Assembly: GCF_021869535.1 (NCBI RefSeq)
Contig: NW_026262712.1
Location: 107,505,640-107,569,639 of the forward strand
DNA length: 64,000 bases
Direction: 5' to 3'
Source of the DNA: Mytilus californianus
Lineage: Eukaryota > Mollusca > Bivalvia > Mytilida > Mytilidae
A model generated the notes under the pieces. That model ran no database searches. It was given only the letters and a program-made list of their open reading frames with translations, and was not told the origin of the DNA. Shown here piece by piece: positions 13,601-28,260 of the stretch. The position numbers and the translations under genes were made by a program. The first letter of the stretch is position 1; each line of letters begins with the position of its first letter.

Positions 13601-16600
13601 TCTTCTTTTTTTATAGGTCTACTACATAGTTGTTACTGTAGGACAGGCTACAGAAATAAGAAAACTGGTCTCTCTCATCAGCAATAGTGTGGCAATTCTA
13701 AAATTTCAACATGCGGCCTACACAGCTAGCTCATGTGGAGAAGAGATATGAGACTGATTGCGAATAAATGTACACTTAGTTTAATGCAGCATGGATCTAC
13801 AAAGTGAAATATATGTACCAAAAATATTAGTTTATTCAAAACTAAGCCTTTTTCAGCACTGCAGTCAACAGAACAGTGATAGTGACAAGAATTGAGACTA
13901 TTTAATACCTCAAACAATGGAAAAATACTTCCTGAGATCAGTTGTAAGTGGTTTTATATCATGCATGAAACAATAAACTAAAGTATTTTTGAGAACTGTT
14001 GGATAATTCATACACTGTACCAGAAAACTCACACAATAAAATTTATTAAATATGAACACAATCCTTTTTTTCTATTTTGTTTGCATTCAAAGCAGTTTGA
14101 CGGCAAAAGACACAAATATTGCTTTAATAAATTTGGTCTTACAAAGCCTATTAATGTTTTTTTTTTGTGCCGTAACCATATGCACTGCATGTATTTTTAA
14201 TGGTAAATGACTACAGAACTCAATCAGACTAAAAAAATGGAAATATATTCTTTTTAATAAGTGGTTAAAGGTGGCAGGTACCAGTTTTGGTGTACCAGAA
14301 CATGTGTCCCACGCAGAAATTTGGTTATAGTTAAGCATTGAGGTATATAATTGCATCATGTGGACTGAAAAAATAAATGAATGTAAATTCTAGGCTATTG
14401 TACTACACAAGTAAGTAGTTGCATACACAGGTTGGGGATTTCCTTCACAAATGGGTCCAATCAGAAGTCAAAATTGTGGTCTCCTCACTTGACGGCATCC
14501 AATCAAAGTGGGGAAAAACTTCAGTTTTATGTAAACAAAAATATCTTGAGATTTTGATGGTAAGGATAGGTTCGGACAAGGCTCTAATTCACTGAATATC
14601 ATTTATCTCTTGAATTTTGCCTAAAATTCTTGTCGGCTTTTAGCAGGATTCTGCAGGTAAGGATTAGATTGGTATCAGAGCATCACATTTTTTGCCTTAT
14701 TTGCAATGCATTTATAAATTTTAAAATATCCATGCTGGACAGACACCCAAATTTATAGGTTTTCTATATATTCACATAAGCACGCACACATCTTAGTTAC
14801 TTGAATCCATACATTTTATTTGTATATAAGCTTGAATGAATTTTCAAGAAAATAAAATCATAAATCCATGAAATTCTAAAGATTTATTGTAAAATAACTG
14901 GTTTCTGCCACCTTAAGCCTAAACATGATTTTAACATATCACAAAATGTGCCTTTTTAAGGGTTCTACAGGTGTGTGGTGTTACATTTCTTTTATTCACA
15001 GTCAGTGTATAGGTCTGTTTGGAAGAAAATAGTTTTTACATGGATTTTAAGAATTATCAAATATCAAGACAGATAACTCTGTATACCAATACAAACAATG
15101 ACACTCAATTGATTAGTTTTAAAATGATTATATTCACCAAACAATGATTTTATATCATAAAATATATAGAAATAGCAATTACAAAGAGAGAAAAAAGTAA
15201 AATAAGCCTGAGCATAGCACTAGAAAAAGCTGATTATACTGTATATTACCTGTTATAATGATTTATTTCACATGATATGGACATTTTCTTATTTATTTAC
15301 TTTTTAACTATGAATATATGAATTCTTCTTTTTTTATAGGTCTACTACATAGTTGTTACTGTAGGACAGGCTACAGAAATAAGAAAACTGGTCTCTCTCA
15401 TCAGCAATAGTGTGGCAATTCTAAAATTTCAACATGCGGCCTACACAGCTAGCTCATGTGGAGAAGAGATATGAGACTGATTGCGAATAAATGTACACTT
15501 AGTTTAATGCAGCATGGATCTACAAAGTGAAATATATGTACCAAAAATATTAGTTTATTCAAAACTAAGCCTTTTTCAGCACTGCAGTCAACAGAACAGT
15601 GATAGTGACAAGAATTGAGACTATTTAATACCTCAAACAATGGAAAAATACTTCCTGAGATCAGTTGTAAGTGGTTTTATATCATGCATGAAACAATAAA
15701 CTAAAGTATTTTTGAGAACTGTTGGATAATTCATACACTGTACCAGAAAACTCACACAATAAAATTTATTAAATATGAACACAATCCTTTTTTTCTATTT
15801 TGTTTGCATTCAAAGCAGTTTGACGGCAAAAGACACAAATATTGCTTTAATAAATTTGGTCTTACAAAGCCTATTAATGTTTTTTTTTTGTGCCGTAACC
15901 ATATGCACTGCATGTATTTTTAATGGTAAATGACTACAGAACTCAATCAGACTAAAAAAATGGAAATATATTCTTTTTAATAAGTGGTTAAAGGTGGCAG
16001 GTACCAGTTTTGGTGTACCAGAACATGTGTCCCACGCAGAAATTTGGTTATAGTTAAGCATTGAGGTATATAATTGCATCATGTGGACTGAAAAAATAAA
16101 TGAATGTAAATTCTAGGCTATTGTACTACACAAGTAAGTAGTTGCATACACAGGTTGGGGATTTCCTTCACAAATGGGTCCAATCAGAAGTCAAAATTGT
16201 GGTCTCCTCACTTGACGGCATCCAATCAAAGTGGGGAAAAACTTCAGTTTTATGTAAACAAAAATATCTTGAGATTTTGATGGTAAGGATAGGTTCGGAC
16301 AAGGCTCTAATTCACTGAATATCATTTATCTCTTGAATTTTGCCTAAAATTCTTGTCGGCTTTTAGCAGGATTCTGCAGGTAAGGATTAGATTGGTATCA
16401 GAGCATCACATTTTTTGCCTTATTTGCAATGCATTTATAAATTTTAAAATATCCATGCTGGACAGACACCCAAATTTATAGGTTTTCTATATATTCACAT
16501 AAGCACGCACACATCTTAGTTACTTGAATCCATACATTTTATTTGTATATAAGCTTGAATGAATTTTCAAGAAAATAAAATCATAAATCCATGAAATTCT

Positions 16601-19600
16601 AAAGATTTATTGTAAAATAACTGGTTTCTGCCACCTTAAGCCTAAACATGATTTTAACATATCACAAAATGTGCCTTTTTAAGGGTTCTACAGGTGTGTG
16701 GTGTTACATTTCTTTTATTCACAGTCAGTGTATAGGTCTGTTTGGAAGAAAATAGTTTTTACATGGATTTTAAGAATTATCAAATATCAAGACAGATAAC
16801 TCTGTATACCAATACAAACAATGACACTCAATTGATTAGTTTTAAAATGATTATATTCACCAAACAATGATTTTATATCATAAAATATATAGAAATAGCA
16901 ATTACAAAGAGAGAAAAAAGTAAAATAAGCCTGAGCATAGCACTAGAAAAAGCTGATTATACTGTATATTACCTGTTATAATGATTTATTTCACATGATA
17001 TGGACATTTTCTTATTTATTTACTTTTTAACTATGAATATATGAATTCTTCTTTTTTTATAGGTCTACTACATAGTTGTTACTGTAGGACAGGCTACAGA
17101 AATAAGAAAACTGGTCTCTCTCATCAGCAATAGTGTGGCAATTCTAAAATTTCAACATGCGGCCTACACAGCTAGCTCATGTGGAGAAGAGATATGAGAC
17201 TGATTGCGAATAAATGTACACTTAGTTTAATGCAGCATGGATCTACAAAGTGAAATATATGTACCAAAAATATTAGTTTATTCAAAACTAAGCCTTTTTC
17301 AGCACTGCAGTCAACAGAACAGTGATAGTGACAAGAATTGAGACTATTTAATACCTCAAACAATGGAAAAATACTTCCTGAGATCAGTTGTAAGTGGTTT
17401 TATATCATGCATGAAACAATAAACTAAAGTATTTTTGAGAACTGTTGGATAATTCATACACTGTACCAGAAAACTCACACAATAAAATTTATTAAATATG
17501 AACACAATCCTTTTTTTCTATTTTGTTTGCATTCAAAGCAGTTTGACGGCAAAAGACACAAATATTGCTTTAATAAATTTGGTCTTACAAAGCCTATTAA
17601 TGTTTTTTTTTTGTGCCGTAACCATATGCACTGCATGTATTTTTAATGGTAAATGACTACAGAACTCAATCAGACTAAAAAAATGGAAATATATTCTTTT
17701 TAATAAGTGGTTAAAGGTGGCAGGTACCAGTTTTGGTGTACCAGAACATGTGTCCCACGCAGAAATTTGGTTATAGTTAAGCATTGAGGTATATAATTGC
17801 ATCATGTGGACTGAAAAAATAAATGAATGTAAATTCTAGGCTATTGTACTACACAAGTAAGTAGTTGCATACACAGGTTGGGGATTTCCTTCACAAATGG
17901 GTCCAATCAGAAGTCAAAATTGTGGTCTCCTCACTTGACGGCATCCAATCAAAGTGGGGAAAAACTTCAGTTTTATGTAAACAAAAATATCTTGAGATTT
18001 TGATGGTAAGGATAGGTTCGGACAAGGCTCTAATTCACTGAATATCATTTATCTCTTGAATTTTGCCTAAAATTCTTGTCGGCTTTTAGCAGGATTCTGC
18101 AGGTAAGGATTAGATTGGTATCAGAGCATCACATTTTTTGCCTTATTTGCAATGCATTTATAAATTTTAAAATATCCATGCTGGACAGACACCCAAATTT
18201 ATAGGTTTTCTATATATTCACATAAGCACGCACACATCTTAGTTACTTGAATCCATACATTTTATTTGTATATAAGCTTGAATGAATTTTCAAGAAAATA
18301 AAATCATAAATCCATGAAATTCTAAAGATTTATTGTAAAATAACTGGTTTCTGCCACCTTAAGCCTAAACATGATTTTAACATATCACAAAATGTGCCTT
18401 TTTAAGGGTTCTACAGGTGTGTGGTGTTACATTTCTTTTATTCACAGTCAGTGTATAGGTCTGTTTGGAAGAAAATAGTTTTTACATGGATTTTAAGAAT
18501 TATCAAATATCAAGACAGATAACTCTGTATACCAATACAAACAATGACACTCAATTGATTAGTTTTAAAATGATTATATTCACCAAACAATGATTTTATA
18601 TCATAAAATATATAGAAATAGCAATTACAAAGAGAGAAAAAAGTAAAATAAGCCTGAGCATAGCACTAGAAAAAGCTGATTATACTGTATATTACCTGTT
18701 ATAATGATTTATTTCACATGATATGGACATTTTCTTATTTATTTACTTTTTAACTATGAATATATGAATTCTTCTTTTTTTATAGGTCTACTACATAGTT
18801 GTTACTGTAGGACAGGCTACAGAAATAAGAAAACTGGTCTCTCTCATCAGCAATAGTGTGGCAATTCTAAAATTTCAACATGCGGCCTACACAGCTAGCT
18901 CATGTGGAGAAGAGATATGAGACTGATTGCGAATAAATGTACACTTAGTTTAATGCAGCATGGATCTACAAAGTGAAATATATGTACCAAAAATATTAGT
19001 TTATTCAAAACTAAGCCTTTTTCAGCACTGCAGTCAACAGAACAGTGATAGTGACAAGAATTGAGACTATTTAATACCTCAAACAATGGAAAAATACTTC
19101 CTGAGATCAGTTGTAAGTGGTTTTATATCATGCATGAAACAATAAACTAAAGTATTTTTGAGAACTGTTGGATAATTCATACACTGTACCAGAAAACTCA
19201 CACAATAAAATTTATTAAATATGAACACAATCCTTTTTTTCTATTTTGTTTGCATTCAAAGCAGTTTGACGGCAAAAGACACAAATATTGCTTTAATAAA
19301 TTTGGTCTTACAAAGCCTATTAATGTTTTTTTTTTGTGCCGTAACCATATGCACTGCATGTATTTTTAATGGTAAATGACTACAGAACTCAATCAGACTA
19401 AAAAAATGGAAATATATTCTTTTTAATAAGTGGTTAAAGGTGGCAGGTACCAGTTTTGGTGTACCAGAACATGTGTCCCACGCAGAAATTTGGTTATAGT
19501 TAAGCATTGAGGTATATAATTGCATCATGTGGACTGAAAAAATAAATGAATGTAAATTCTAGGCTATTGTACTACACAAGTAAGTAGTTGCATACACAGG

Positions 19601-22600
19601 TTGGGGATTTCCTTCACAAATGGGTCCAATCAGAAGTCAAAATTGTGGTCTCCTCACTTGACGGCATCCAATCAAAGTGGGGAAAAACTTCAGTTTTATG
19701 TAAACAAAAATATCTTGAGATTTTGATGGTAAGGATAGGTTCGGACAAGGCTCTAATTCACTGAATATCATTTATCTCTTGAATTTTGCCTAAAATTCTT
19801 GTCGGCTTTTAGCAGGATTCTGCAGGTAAGGATTAGATTGGTATCAGAGCATCACATTTTTTGCCTTATTTGCAATGCATTTATAAATTTTAAAATATCC
19901 ATGCTGGACAGACACCCAAATTTATAGGTTTTCTATATATTCACATAAGCACGCACACATCTTAGTTACTTGAATCCATACATTTTATTTGTATATAAGC
20001 TTGAATGAATTTTCAAGAAAATAAAATCATAAATCCATGAAATTCTAAAGATTTATTGTAAAATAACTGGTTTCTGCCACCTTAAGCCTAAACATGATTT
20101 TAACATATCACAAAATGTGCCTTTTTAAGGGTTCTACAGGTGTGTGGTGTTACATTTCTTTTATTCACAGTCAGTGTATAGGTCTGTTTGGAAGAAAATA
20201 GTTTTTACATGGATTTTAAGAATTATCAAATATCAAGACAGATAACTCTGTATACCAATACAAACAATGACACTCAATTGATTAGTTTTAAAATGATTAT
20301 ATTCACCAAACAATGATTTTATATCATAAAATATATAGAAATAGCAATTACAAAGAGAGAAAAAAGTAAAATAAGCCTGAGCATAGCACTAGAAAAAGCT
20401 GATTATACTGTATATTACCTGTTATAATGATTTATTTCACATGATATGGACATTTTCTTATTTATTTACTTTTTAACTATGAATATATGAATTCTTCTTT
20501 TTTTATAGGTCTACTACATAGTTGTTACTGTAGGACAGGCTACAGAAATAAGAAAACTGGTCTCTCTCATCAGCAATAGTGTGGCAATTCTAAAATTTCA
20601 ACATGCGGCCTACACAGCTAGCTCATGTGGAGAAGAGATATGAGACTGATTGCGAATAAATGTACACTTAGTTTAATGCAGCATGGATCTACAAAGTGAA
20701 ATATATGTACCAAAAATATTAGTTTATTCAAAACTAAGCCTTTTTCAGCACTGCAGTCAACAGAACAGTGATAGTGACAAGAATTGAGACTATTTAATAC
20801 CTCAAACAATGGAAAAATACTTCCTGAGATCAGTTGTAAGTGGTTTTATATCATGCATGAAACAATAAACTAAAGTATTTTTGAGAACTGTTGGATAATT
20901 CATACACTGTACCAGAAAACTCACACAATAAAATTTATTAAATATGAACACAATCCTTTTTTTCTATTTTGTTTGCATTCAAAGCAGTTTGACGGCAAAA
21001 GACACAAATATTGCTTTAATAAATTTGGTCTTACAAAGCCTATTAATGTTTTTTTTTTGTGCCGTAACCATATGCACTGCATGTATTTTTAATGGTAAAT
21101 GACTACAGAACTCAATCAGACTAAAAAAATGGAAATATATTCTTTTTAATAAGTGGTTAAAGGTGGCAGGTACCAGTTTTGGTGTACCAGAACATGTGTC
21201 CCACGCAGAAATTTGGTTATAGTTAAGCATTGAGGTATATAATTGCATCATGTGGACTGAAAAAATAAATGAATGTAAATTCTAGGCTATTGTACTACAC
21301 AAGTAAGTAGTTGCATACACAGGTTGGGGATTTCCTTCACAAATGGGTCCAATCAGAAGTCAAAATTGTGGTCTCCTCACTTGACGGCATCCAATCAAAG
21401 TGGGGAAAAACTTCAGTTTTATGTAAACAAAAATATCTTGAGATTTTGATGGTAAGGATAGGTTCGGACAAGGCTCTAATTCACTGAATATCATTTATCT
21501 CTTGAATTTTGCCTAAAATTCTTGTCGGCTTTTAGCAGGATTCTGCAGGTAAGGATTAGATTGGTATCAGAGCATCACATTTTTTGCCTTATTTGCAATG
21601 CATTTATAAATTTTAAAATATCCATGCTGGACAGACACCCAAATTTATAGGTTTTCTATATATTCACATAAGCACGCACACATCTTAGTTACTTGAATCC
21701 ATACATTTTATTTGTATATAAGCTTGAATGAATTTTCAAGAAAATAAAATCATAAATCCATGAAATTCTAAAGATTTATTGTAAAATAACTGGTTTCTGC
21801 CACCTTAAGCCTAAACATGATTTTAACATATCACAAAATGTGCCTTTTTAAGGGTTCTACAGGTGTGTGGTGTTACATTTCTTTTATTCACAGTCAGTGT
21901 ATAGGTCTGTTTGGAAGAAAATAGTTTTTACATGGATTTTAAGAATTATCAAATATCAAGACAGATAACTCTGTATACCAATACAAACAATGACACTCAA
22001 TTGATTAGTTTTAAAATGATTATATTCACCAAACAATGATTTTATATCATAAAATATATAGAAATAGCAATTACAAAGAGAGAAAAAAGTAAAATAAGCC
22101 TGAGCATAGCACTAGAAAAAGCTGATTATACTGTATATTACCTGTTATAATGATTTATTTCACATGATATGGACATTTTCTTATTTATTTACTTTTTAAC
22201 TATGAATATATGAATTCTTCTTTTTTTATAGGTCTACTACATAGTTGTTACTGTAGGACAGGCTACAGAAATAAGAAAACTGGTCTCTCTCATCAGCAAT
22301 AGTGTGGCAATTCTAAAATTTCAACATGCGGCCTACACAGCTAGCTCATGTGGAGAAGAGATATGAGACTGATTGCGAATAAATGTACACTTAGTTTAAT
22401 GCAGCATGGATCTACAAAGTGAAATATATGTACCAAAAATATTAGTTTATTCAAAACTAAGCCTTTTTCAGCACTGCAGTCAACAGAACAGTGATAGTGA
22501 CAAGAATTGAGACTATTTAATACCTCAAACAATGGAAAAATACTTCCTGAGATCAGTTGTAAGTGGTTTTATATCATGCATGAAACAATAAACTAAAGTA

Positions 22601-25600
22601 TTTTTGAGAACTGTTGGATAATTCATACACTGTACCAGAAAACTCACACAATAAAATTTATTAAATATGAACACAATCCTTTTTTTCTATTTTGTTTGCA
22701 TTCAAAGCAGTTTGACGGCAAAAGACACAAATATTGCTTTAATAAATTTGGTCTTACAAAGCCTATTAATGTTTTTTTTTTGTGCCGTAACCATATGCAC
22801 TGCATGTATTTTTAATGGTAAATGACTACAGAACTCAATCAGACTAAAAAAATGGAAATATATTCTTTTTAATAAGTGGTTAAAGGTGGCAGGTACCAGT
22901 TTTGGTGTACCAGAACATGTGTCCCACGCAGAAATTTGGTTATAGTTAAGCATTGAGGTATATAATTGCATCATGTGGACTGAAAAAATAAATGAATGTA
23001 AATTCTAGGCTATTGTACTACACAAGTAAGTAGTTGCATACACAGGTTGGGGATTTCCTTCACAAATGGGTCCAATCAGAAGTCAAAATTGTGGTCTCCT
23101 CACTTGACGGCATCCAATCAAAGTGGGGAAAAACTTCAGTTTTATGTAAACAAAAATATCTTGAGATTTTGATGGTAAGGATAGGTTCGGACAAGGCTCT
23201 AATTCACTGAATATCATTTATCTCTTGAATTTTGCCTAAAATTCTTGTCGGCTTTTAGCAGGATTCTGCAGGTAAGGATTAGATTGGTATCAGAGCATCA
23301 CATTTTTTGCCTTATTTGCAATGCATTTATAAATTTTAAAATATCCATGCTGGACAGACACCCAAATTTATAGGTTTTCTATATATTCACATAAGCACGC
23401 ACACATCTTAGTTACTTGAATCCATACATTTTATTTGTATATAAGCTTGAATGAATTTTCAAGAAAATAAAATCATAAATCCATGAAATTCTAAAGATTT
23501 ATTGTAAAATAACTGGTTTCTGCCACCTTAAGCCTAAACATGATTTTAACATATCACAAAATGTGCCTTTTTAAGGGTTCTACAGGTGTGTGGTGTTACA
23601 TTTCTTTTATTCACAGTCAGTGTATAGGTCTGTTTGGAAGAAAATAGTTTTTACATGGATTTTAAGAATTATCAAATATCAAGACAGATAACTCTGTATA
23701 CCAATACAAACAATGACACTCAATTGATTAGTTTTAAAATGATTATATTCACCAAACAATGATTTTATATCATAAAATATATAGAAATAGCAATTACAAA
23801 GAGAGAAAAAAGTAAAATAAGCCTGAGCATAGCACTAGAAAAAGCTGATTATACTGTATATTACCTGTTATAATGATTTATTTCACATGATATGGACATT
23901 TTCTTATTTATTTACTTTTTAACTATGAATATATGAATTCTTCTTTTTTTATAGGTCTACTACATAGTTGTTACTGTAGGACAGGCTACAGAAATAAGAA
24001 AACTGGTCTCTCTCATCAGCAATAGTGTGGCAATTCTAAAATTTCAACATGCGGCCTACACAGCTAGCTCATGTGGAGAAGAGATATGAGACTGATTGCG
24101 AATAAATGTACACTTAGTTTAATGCAGCATGGATCTACAAAGTGAAATATATGTACCAAAAATATTAGTTTATTCAAAACTAAGCCTTTTTCAGCACTGC
24201 AGTCAACAGAACAGTGATAGTGACAAGAATTGAGACTATTTAATACCTCAAACAATGGAAAAATACTTCCTGAGATCAGTTGTAAGTGGTTTTATATCAT
24301 GCATGAAACAATAAACTAAAGTATTTTTGAGAACTGTTGGATAATTCATACACTGTACCAGAAAACTCACACAATAAAATTTATTAAATATGAACACAAT
24401 CCTTTTTTTCTATTTTGTTTGCATTCAAAGCAGTTTGACGGCAAAAGACACAAATATTGCTTTAATAAATTTGGTCTTACAAAGCCTATTAATGTTTTTT
24501 TTTTGTGCCGTAACCATATGCACTGCATGTATTTTTAATGGTAAATGACTACAGAACTCAATCAGACTAAAAAAATGGAAATATATTCTTTTTAATAAGT
24601 GGTTAAAGGTGGCAGGTACCAGTTTTGGTGTACCAGAACATGTGTCCCACGCAGAAATTTGGTTATAGTTAAGCATTGAGGTATATAATTGCATCATGTG
24701 GACTGAAAAAATAAATGAATGTAAATTCTAGGCTATTGTACTACACAAGTAAGTAGTTGCATACACAGGTTGGGGATTTCCTTCACAAATGGGTCCAATC
24801 AGAAGTCAAAATTGTGGTCTCCTCACTTGACGGCATCCAATCAAAGTGGGGAAAAACTTCAGTTTTATGTAAACAAAAATATCTTGAGATTTTGATGGTA
24901 AGGATAGGTTCGGACAAGGCTCTAATTCACTGAATATCATTTATCTCTTGAATTTTGCCTAAAATTCTTGTCGGCTTTTAGCAGGATTCTGCAGGTAAGG
25001 ATTAGATTGGTATCAGAGCATCACATTTTTTGCCTTATTTGCAATGCATTTATAAATTTTAAAATATCCATGCTGGACAGACACCCAAATTTATAGGTTT
25101 TCTATATATTCACATAAGCACGCACACATCTTAGTTACTTGAATCCATACATTTTATTTGTATATAAGCTTGAATGAATTTTCAAGAAAATAAAATCATA
25201 AATCCATGAAATTCTAAAGATTTATTGTAAAATAACTGGTTTCTGCCACCACAGTAGTAAAACCAATGATGCGAGAACAAAAGAAATGTCGCTAACTTAT
25301 GATTAAGTCGAAAAATCAATAGTAAAACAATGCCGGTGACGATACTAATTTTTGAAGGTTTAAAAAATATCAAAATCAGCATGTGCAAATAAATGATCAT
25401 GTGGAAATTATACACAAGTGTAATTTATCCTAGAAAAATATAAACATATAAACAAAGGATAGTTTATGTAGTCTGCATCTTGCTGAAGTTATTCTTCAAG
25501 GTGAAATAAGACGATGACAGACACCTAGTGATGACAAAAAATCACCTAGCGCATGGAAAATTCATCGGAAATCTACACGACGGAATAAAAGAGCGCTTAC

Positions 25601-26853
25601 ATCTGTTCTGTTTTGCACTATTTACGGAAAGAGATTCTTAGTGTAAATCACGGCTGTCATTCGGTATATCGAGAAAAAATATCGTGAAAGAATAAGTAAT
25701 GGTGGTCAAGTTTTGCAATTGGATCGTAAAAGATATGGCATAGGATCGTGAAGGAAATTTTATCCAGACATATACAACGTCAGTAAATAATTTAATTCAA
25801 TGAATTATAATGACAAATATTTGAAAAATTAAACTGTCTGTCAAAATGGTTCAACATTATAAGTATCCAAGAAAAATCAAGGTTCAAAAGTACACCGTAT
25901 TTACAAAACTACCAAAATCAGATTGCTCTTCGAAATTTCAAAGAAATAAAAATGATAAACAAACAGCATTTTTTTTCAAATTTTTAATGCATAAACTACT
26001 TTTCTCTTTAACATATCGTTCAATATTACTGTTTAAAATAGTTCTTAAAGTTATTTTGTTTTAGTTCAATCAGATACTTTGCAAGAATGGGATTATTTGT
26101 AAAAAATTGATATTTCGGATCGTGAAAGATTGGATACAACATTTTGATGATCGTGAAAAGGATGGTGAAAGATCTGTTGCCGCTTATTCGTCATTGCAAA
26201 CATCCACGAAAACGATCAAATCTTTCTTTAAACACATGATGAGTTATATTTGTAATTGGTTTAAAAAAAGATTGAATCTGCATGACTTATTCCGCTTCAC
26301 CTTTGTTTATGAATAAGGCTTTGATGGTTCATGAATGATATTAAATCTGATTATTTGATAATACCCCACCGGCAAGTTGACCTACAACAATATACGTCCG
26401 TCTGTCCGCCCCGAATAAGTTATATGTCGTATGAAAAGTTAAGATTGTCTCATGTAATTTCCATTAATTTTTATGTTATATCTATAAAACGAAGATCCTT
26501 GATAATTTTAGTGAAAATTGGGAAAACACTGTTTAAAAAACCACAAGATTACAACAGTTATATTCCTGACTTGGCACAGGCTTTTTTGTAAGAAAATGGT
26601 GGGTTAAACCTGGTTTTCTAGCTAGCAGAATTGGGCGAGCAACACAAACAGATATTATTGGTTAACATGGCCATAACTGGGATCGGGCAGCAAAAACATG
26701 TGTAAACATATATACATCATTGACATACAACACGACTAAATTAAACGTTCAAACTTATTCAAACAAAGACGCCAGCAAAAAGGTTGTGGTACAAATGTAG
26801 TTGATAATACAGTCAGTATAGTAATTTTCAGCATTATGACATACACTTTCCCG

Positions 26854-27335
26854 ATAAAATACAAAATAAGTAAAATATAAATATAAGGGTATACAAAATG
26901 AAAACACCACTATAAAAACCTCATGTGTCCGATTTGCATCTCTGAACCCTCCCAAATAAGGAACGCCAAAAGCCAAAAACCCAAAAGCTGTATGCACATA
27001 TACCGAACCACGTCATAAAATACAAAATATGTAAAATAAAAATACAAGGGTATACAAAATGAAAACAACACTATAAAGACCTCATGTGTCCGAATCGGAA
27101 CTCTGGACCCACCCGCATAAGTAACGCAAAAAGCCAAAAACCCGAAAGCTGGATGCACATATACTGAACCACGTCATAAGATACAAAATAAGTAAAATAT
27201 AAATACAAGGGTATACAAAATGAAAACAACACTATAAAAACCTAATGTGTCCGAATCGCATCTCTGGACCCACCCGCATGAGGAACGCCAAAAGCCAAAC
27301 ACCCGTAAACTGGATGCACAGATAACGACCCAATG
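26854..27335. repeat. 161-bp tandem triplication
   Basis: Units start at 26854, 27015 and 27176, each beginning ATAAAATACAAAAT and ending with an AAAGCTGNATGCACA-type stretch. Copy 2 of the segmental duplication has one unit only (from 34480), so the triplication arose after the duplication or was lost in copy 2. The minus-strand open frames across it (80 and 82 codons) repeat the same peptide with shifts and are not convincing genes. Confidence 0.9.
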
Positions 27336-27597
27336 GAACACAGTAGTACAAAGATAGAAAAGGGTAAAACTGTAAAGCAGATAAAATTCTACACAGAGTC
27401 AGCACCTAGAATATATAACTCAAGACCATGCTGTGTAATTTGTTAAGTAGACACTGAATATTTATCGATTATATCTTGGTACTCTCCAATGATTTTTTGA
27501 GAAAAAGGACGAGACATTCTGTCTCAAAACTTTGCTCAGACATTGATGACGTTTTACAAAGTCTGAGTAGAAGCTGCCAGATCCTGAAAATTGAGTT

Positions 27598-27727
27598 GAA
27601 AAAAAAAATTAAGAATGGAAACGGGGAATGCGTCAAAGAGACAACAACCCGACCAAAGAACAGCACAAGGCCACCAATGGGTTTTCAAAACAGCGAGAAA
27701 ATCCCGCACCCGGATGCAGACTTAAGC
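27598..27727 (+). repeat. Dispersed mussel-type repeat inserted in copy 1
   Basis: This stretch includes CAAAGAGACAACAACCCGAC and ends near CCCGCACCCGGATGCAGAC. I recognise this wording from many mussel genomic and transcript sequences (memory, not a search). Copy 2 lacks it: the flanks CTGAAAATTG and GATGAAGTTGGTAAATT there are separated by only about 35 bp of unrelated sequence. Confidence 0.65.
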
Positions 27728-27906
27728 TGATGAAGTTGGTAAATTGCTGCTAAGGCGTGGAAAATTTATAATTTCAAAATTGAAATTATCTGGTTTGTCA
27801 TAGATTCTGGTATTGAGATGACCGCTGTAGTCAAATTTGGGGTATATGTCTGAAAATGAGCATGGAGAAGCTGTATATGTAGTATCTGTAATCTCTAGTT
27901 CGGGAC

Positions 27907-28260
27907 CACCTCGGTGGTCTCGTGGTAGCTATTCGCCTTGAATGCGGGAGGTTGTGGGTTCGAACCCCGGTCGGGTCAAACCAAAGACTTTAGAATTGGT
28001 ATTTGCTGCTTCTCCGCTAAGCACGCGGCATTTAGAAGTAAGAGCTAAGACTGGTCGACTCGGAGTTAGAATAATTTGTCCGGATAAGGTGACATGTCTT
28101 CCTGCGGACTGCTACCTTGTGAACTAGCACGTTAAAAATCCGGCTCAGCGTGTCAGTCTAGTACAAAGCAGGGTTAATATTTATATTACATTAACATGTT
28201 CCCGTCCTGAATATGCATAATAATTTGCCGCTGGACGTTAAGCAGCCATCCATCCATCCA
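27907..28260 (+). mobile_element. tRNA-derived SINE with 13-bp target-site duplication
   Basis: A 354-bp element with an A-box-like TGGTAGCTATTCGCC and a B box GGGTTCGAACCCC near its 5' end, a body, and a short (CATC)n tail. It is flanked by identical 13-bp copies of TCTAGTTCGGGAC at 27894-27906 and 28261-28273. The corresponding point of copy 2 (about 35133-35145) has this 13-mer once and no element, so the insertion site is fully resolved. Related copies lie at 38380-38536 (-), 56598-56910 (-) and 62695-63000 (+). The 61-codon frame across it is not a gene. Confidence 0.93.

Larger units (their letters stand above)
1..25250. repeat. Tandem array of a 1,723-bp unit, 14.65 copies
   Basis: The same 1,723-bp sequence repeats head to tail from base 1; units start at 1, 1724, 3447, 5170 and so on to 24123, and the last is cut at unit position 1128 (base 25250). 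By eye the copies differ at only a handful of sites: A/G at unit position 1323 (G in units 2 and 3, at 3046 and 4769), C to A at 6806 in unit 4, and two changes to T at 12090 and 12092 in unit 8. The left edge is not in the window. Short minus-strand open frames of 90 and 63 codons recur in every unit, but they show no domain and look like chance. Such uniformity means very recent amplification, efficient homogenisation, or an assembly effect. Confidence 0.98.

Noticed and set aside
26755-27158. 80- and 82-codon minus-strand frames with hydrophobic peptides
   Set aside because: They are shifted translations of the 161-bp repeat and recur with it; no gene evidence.
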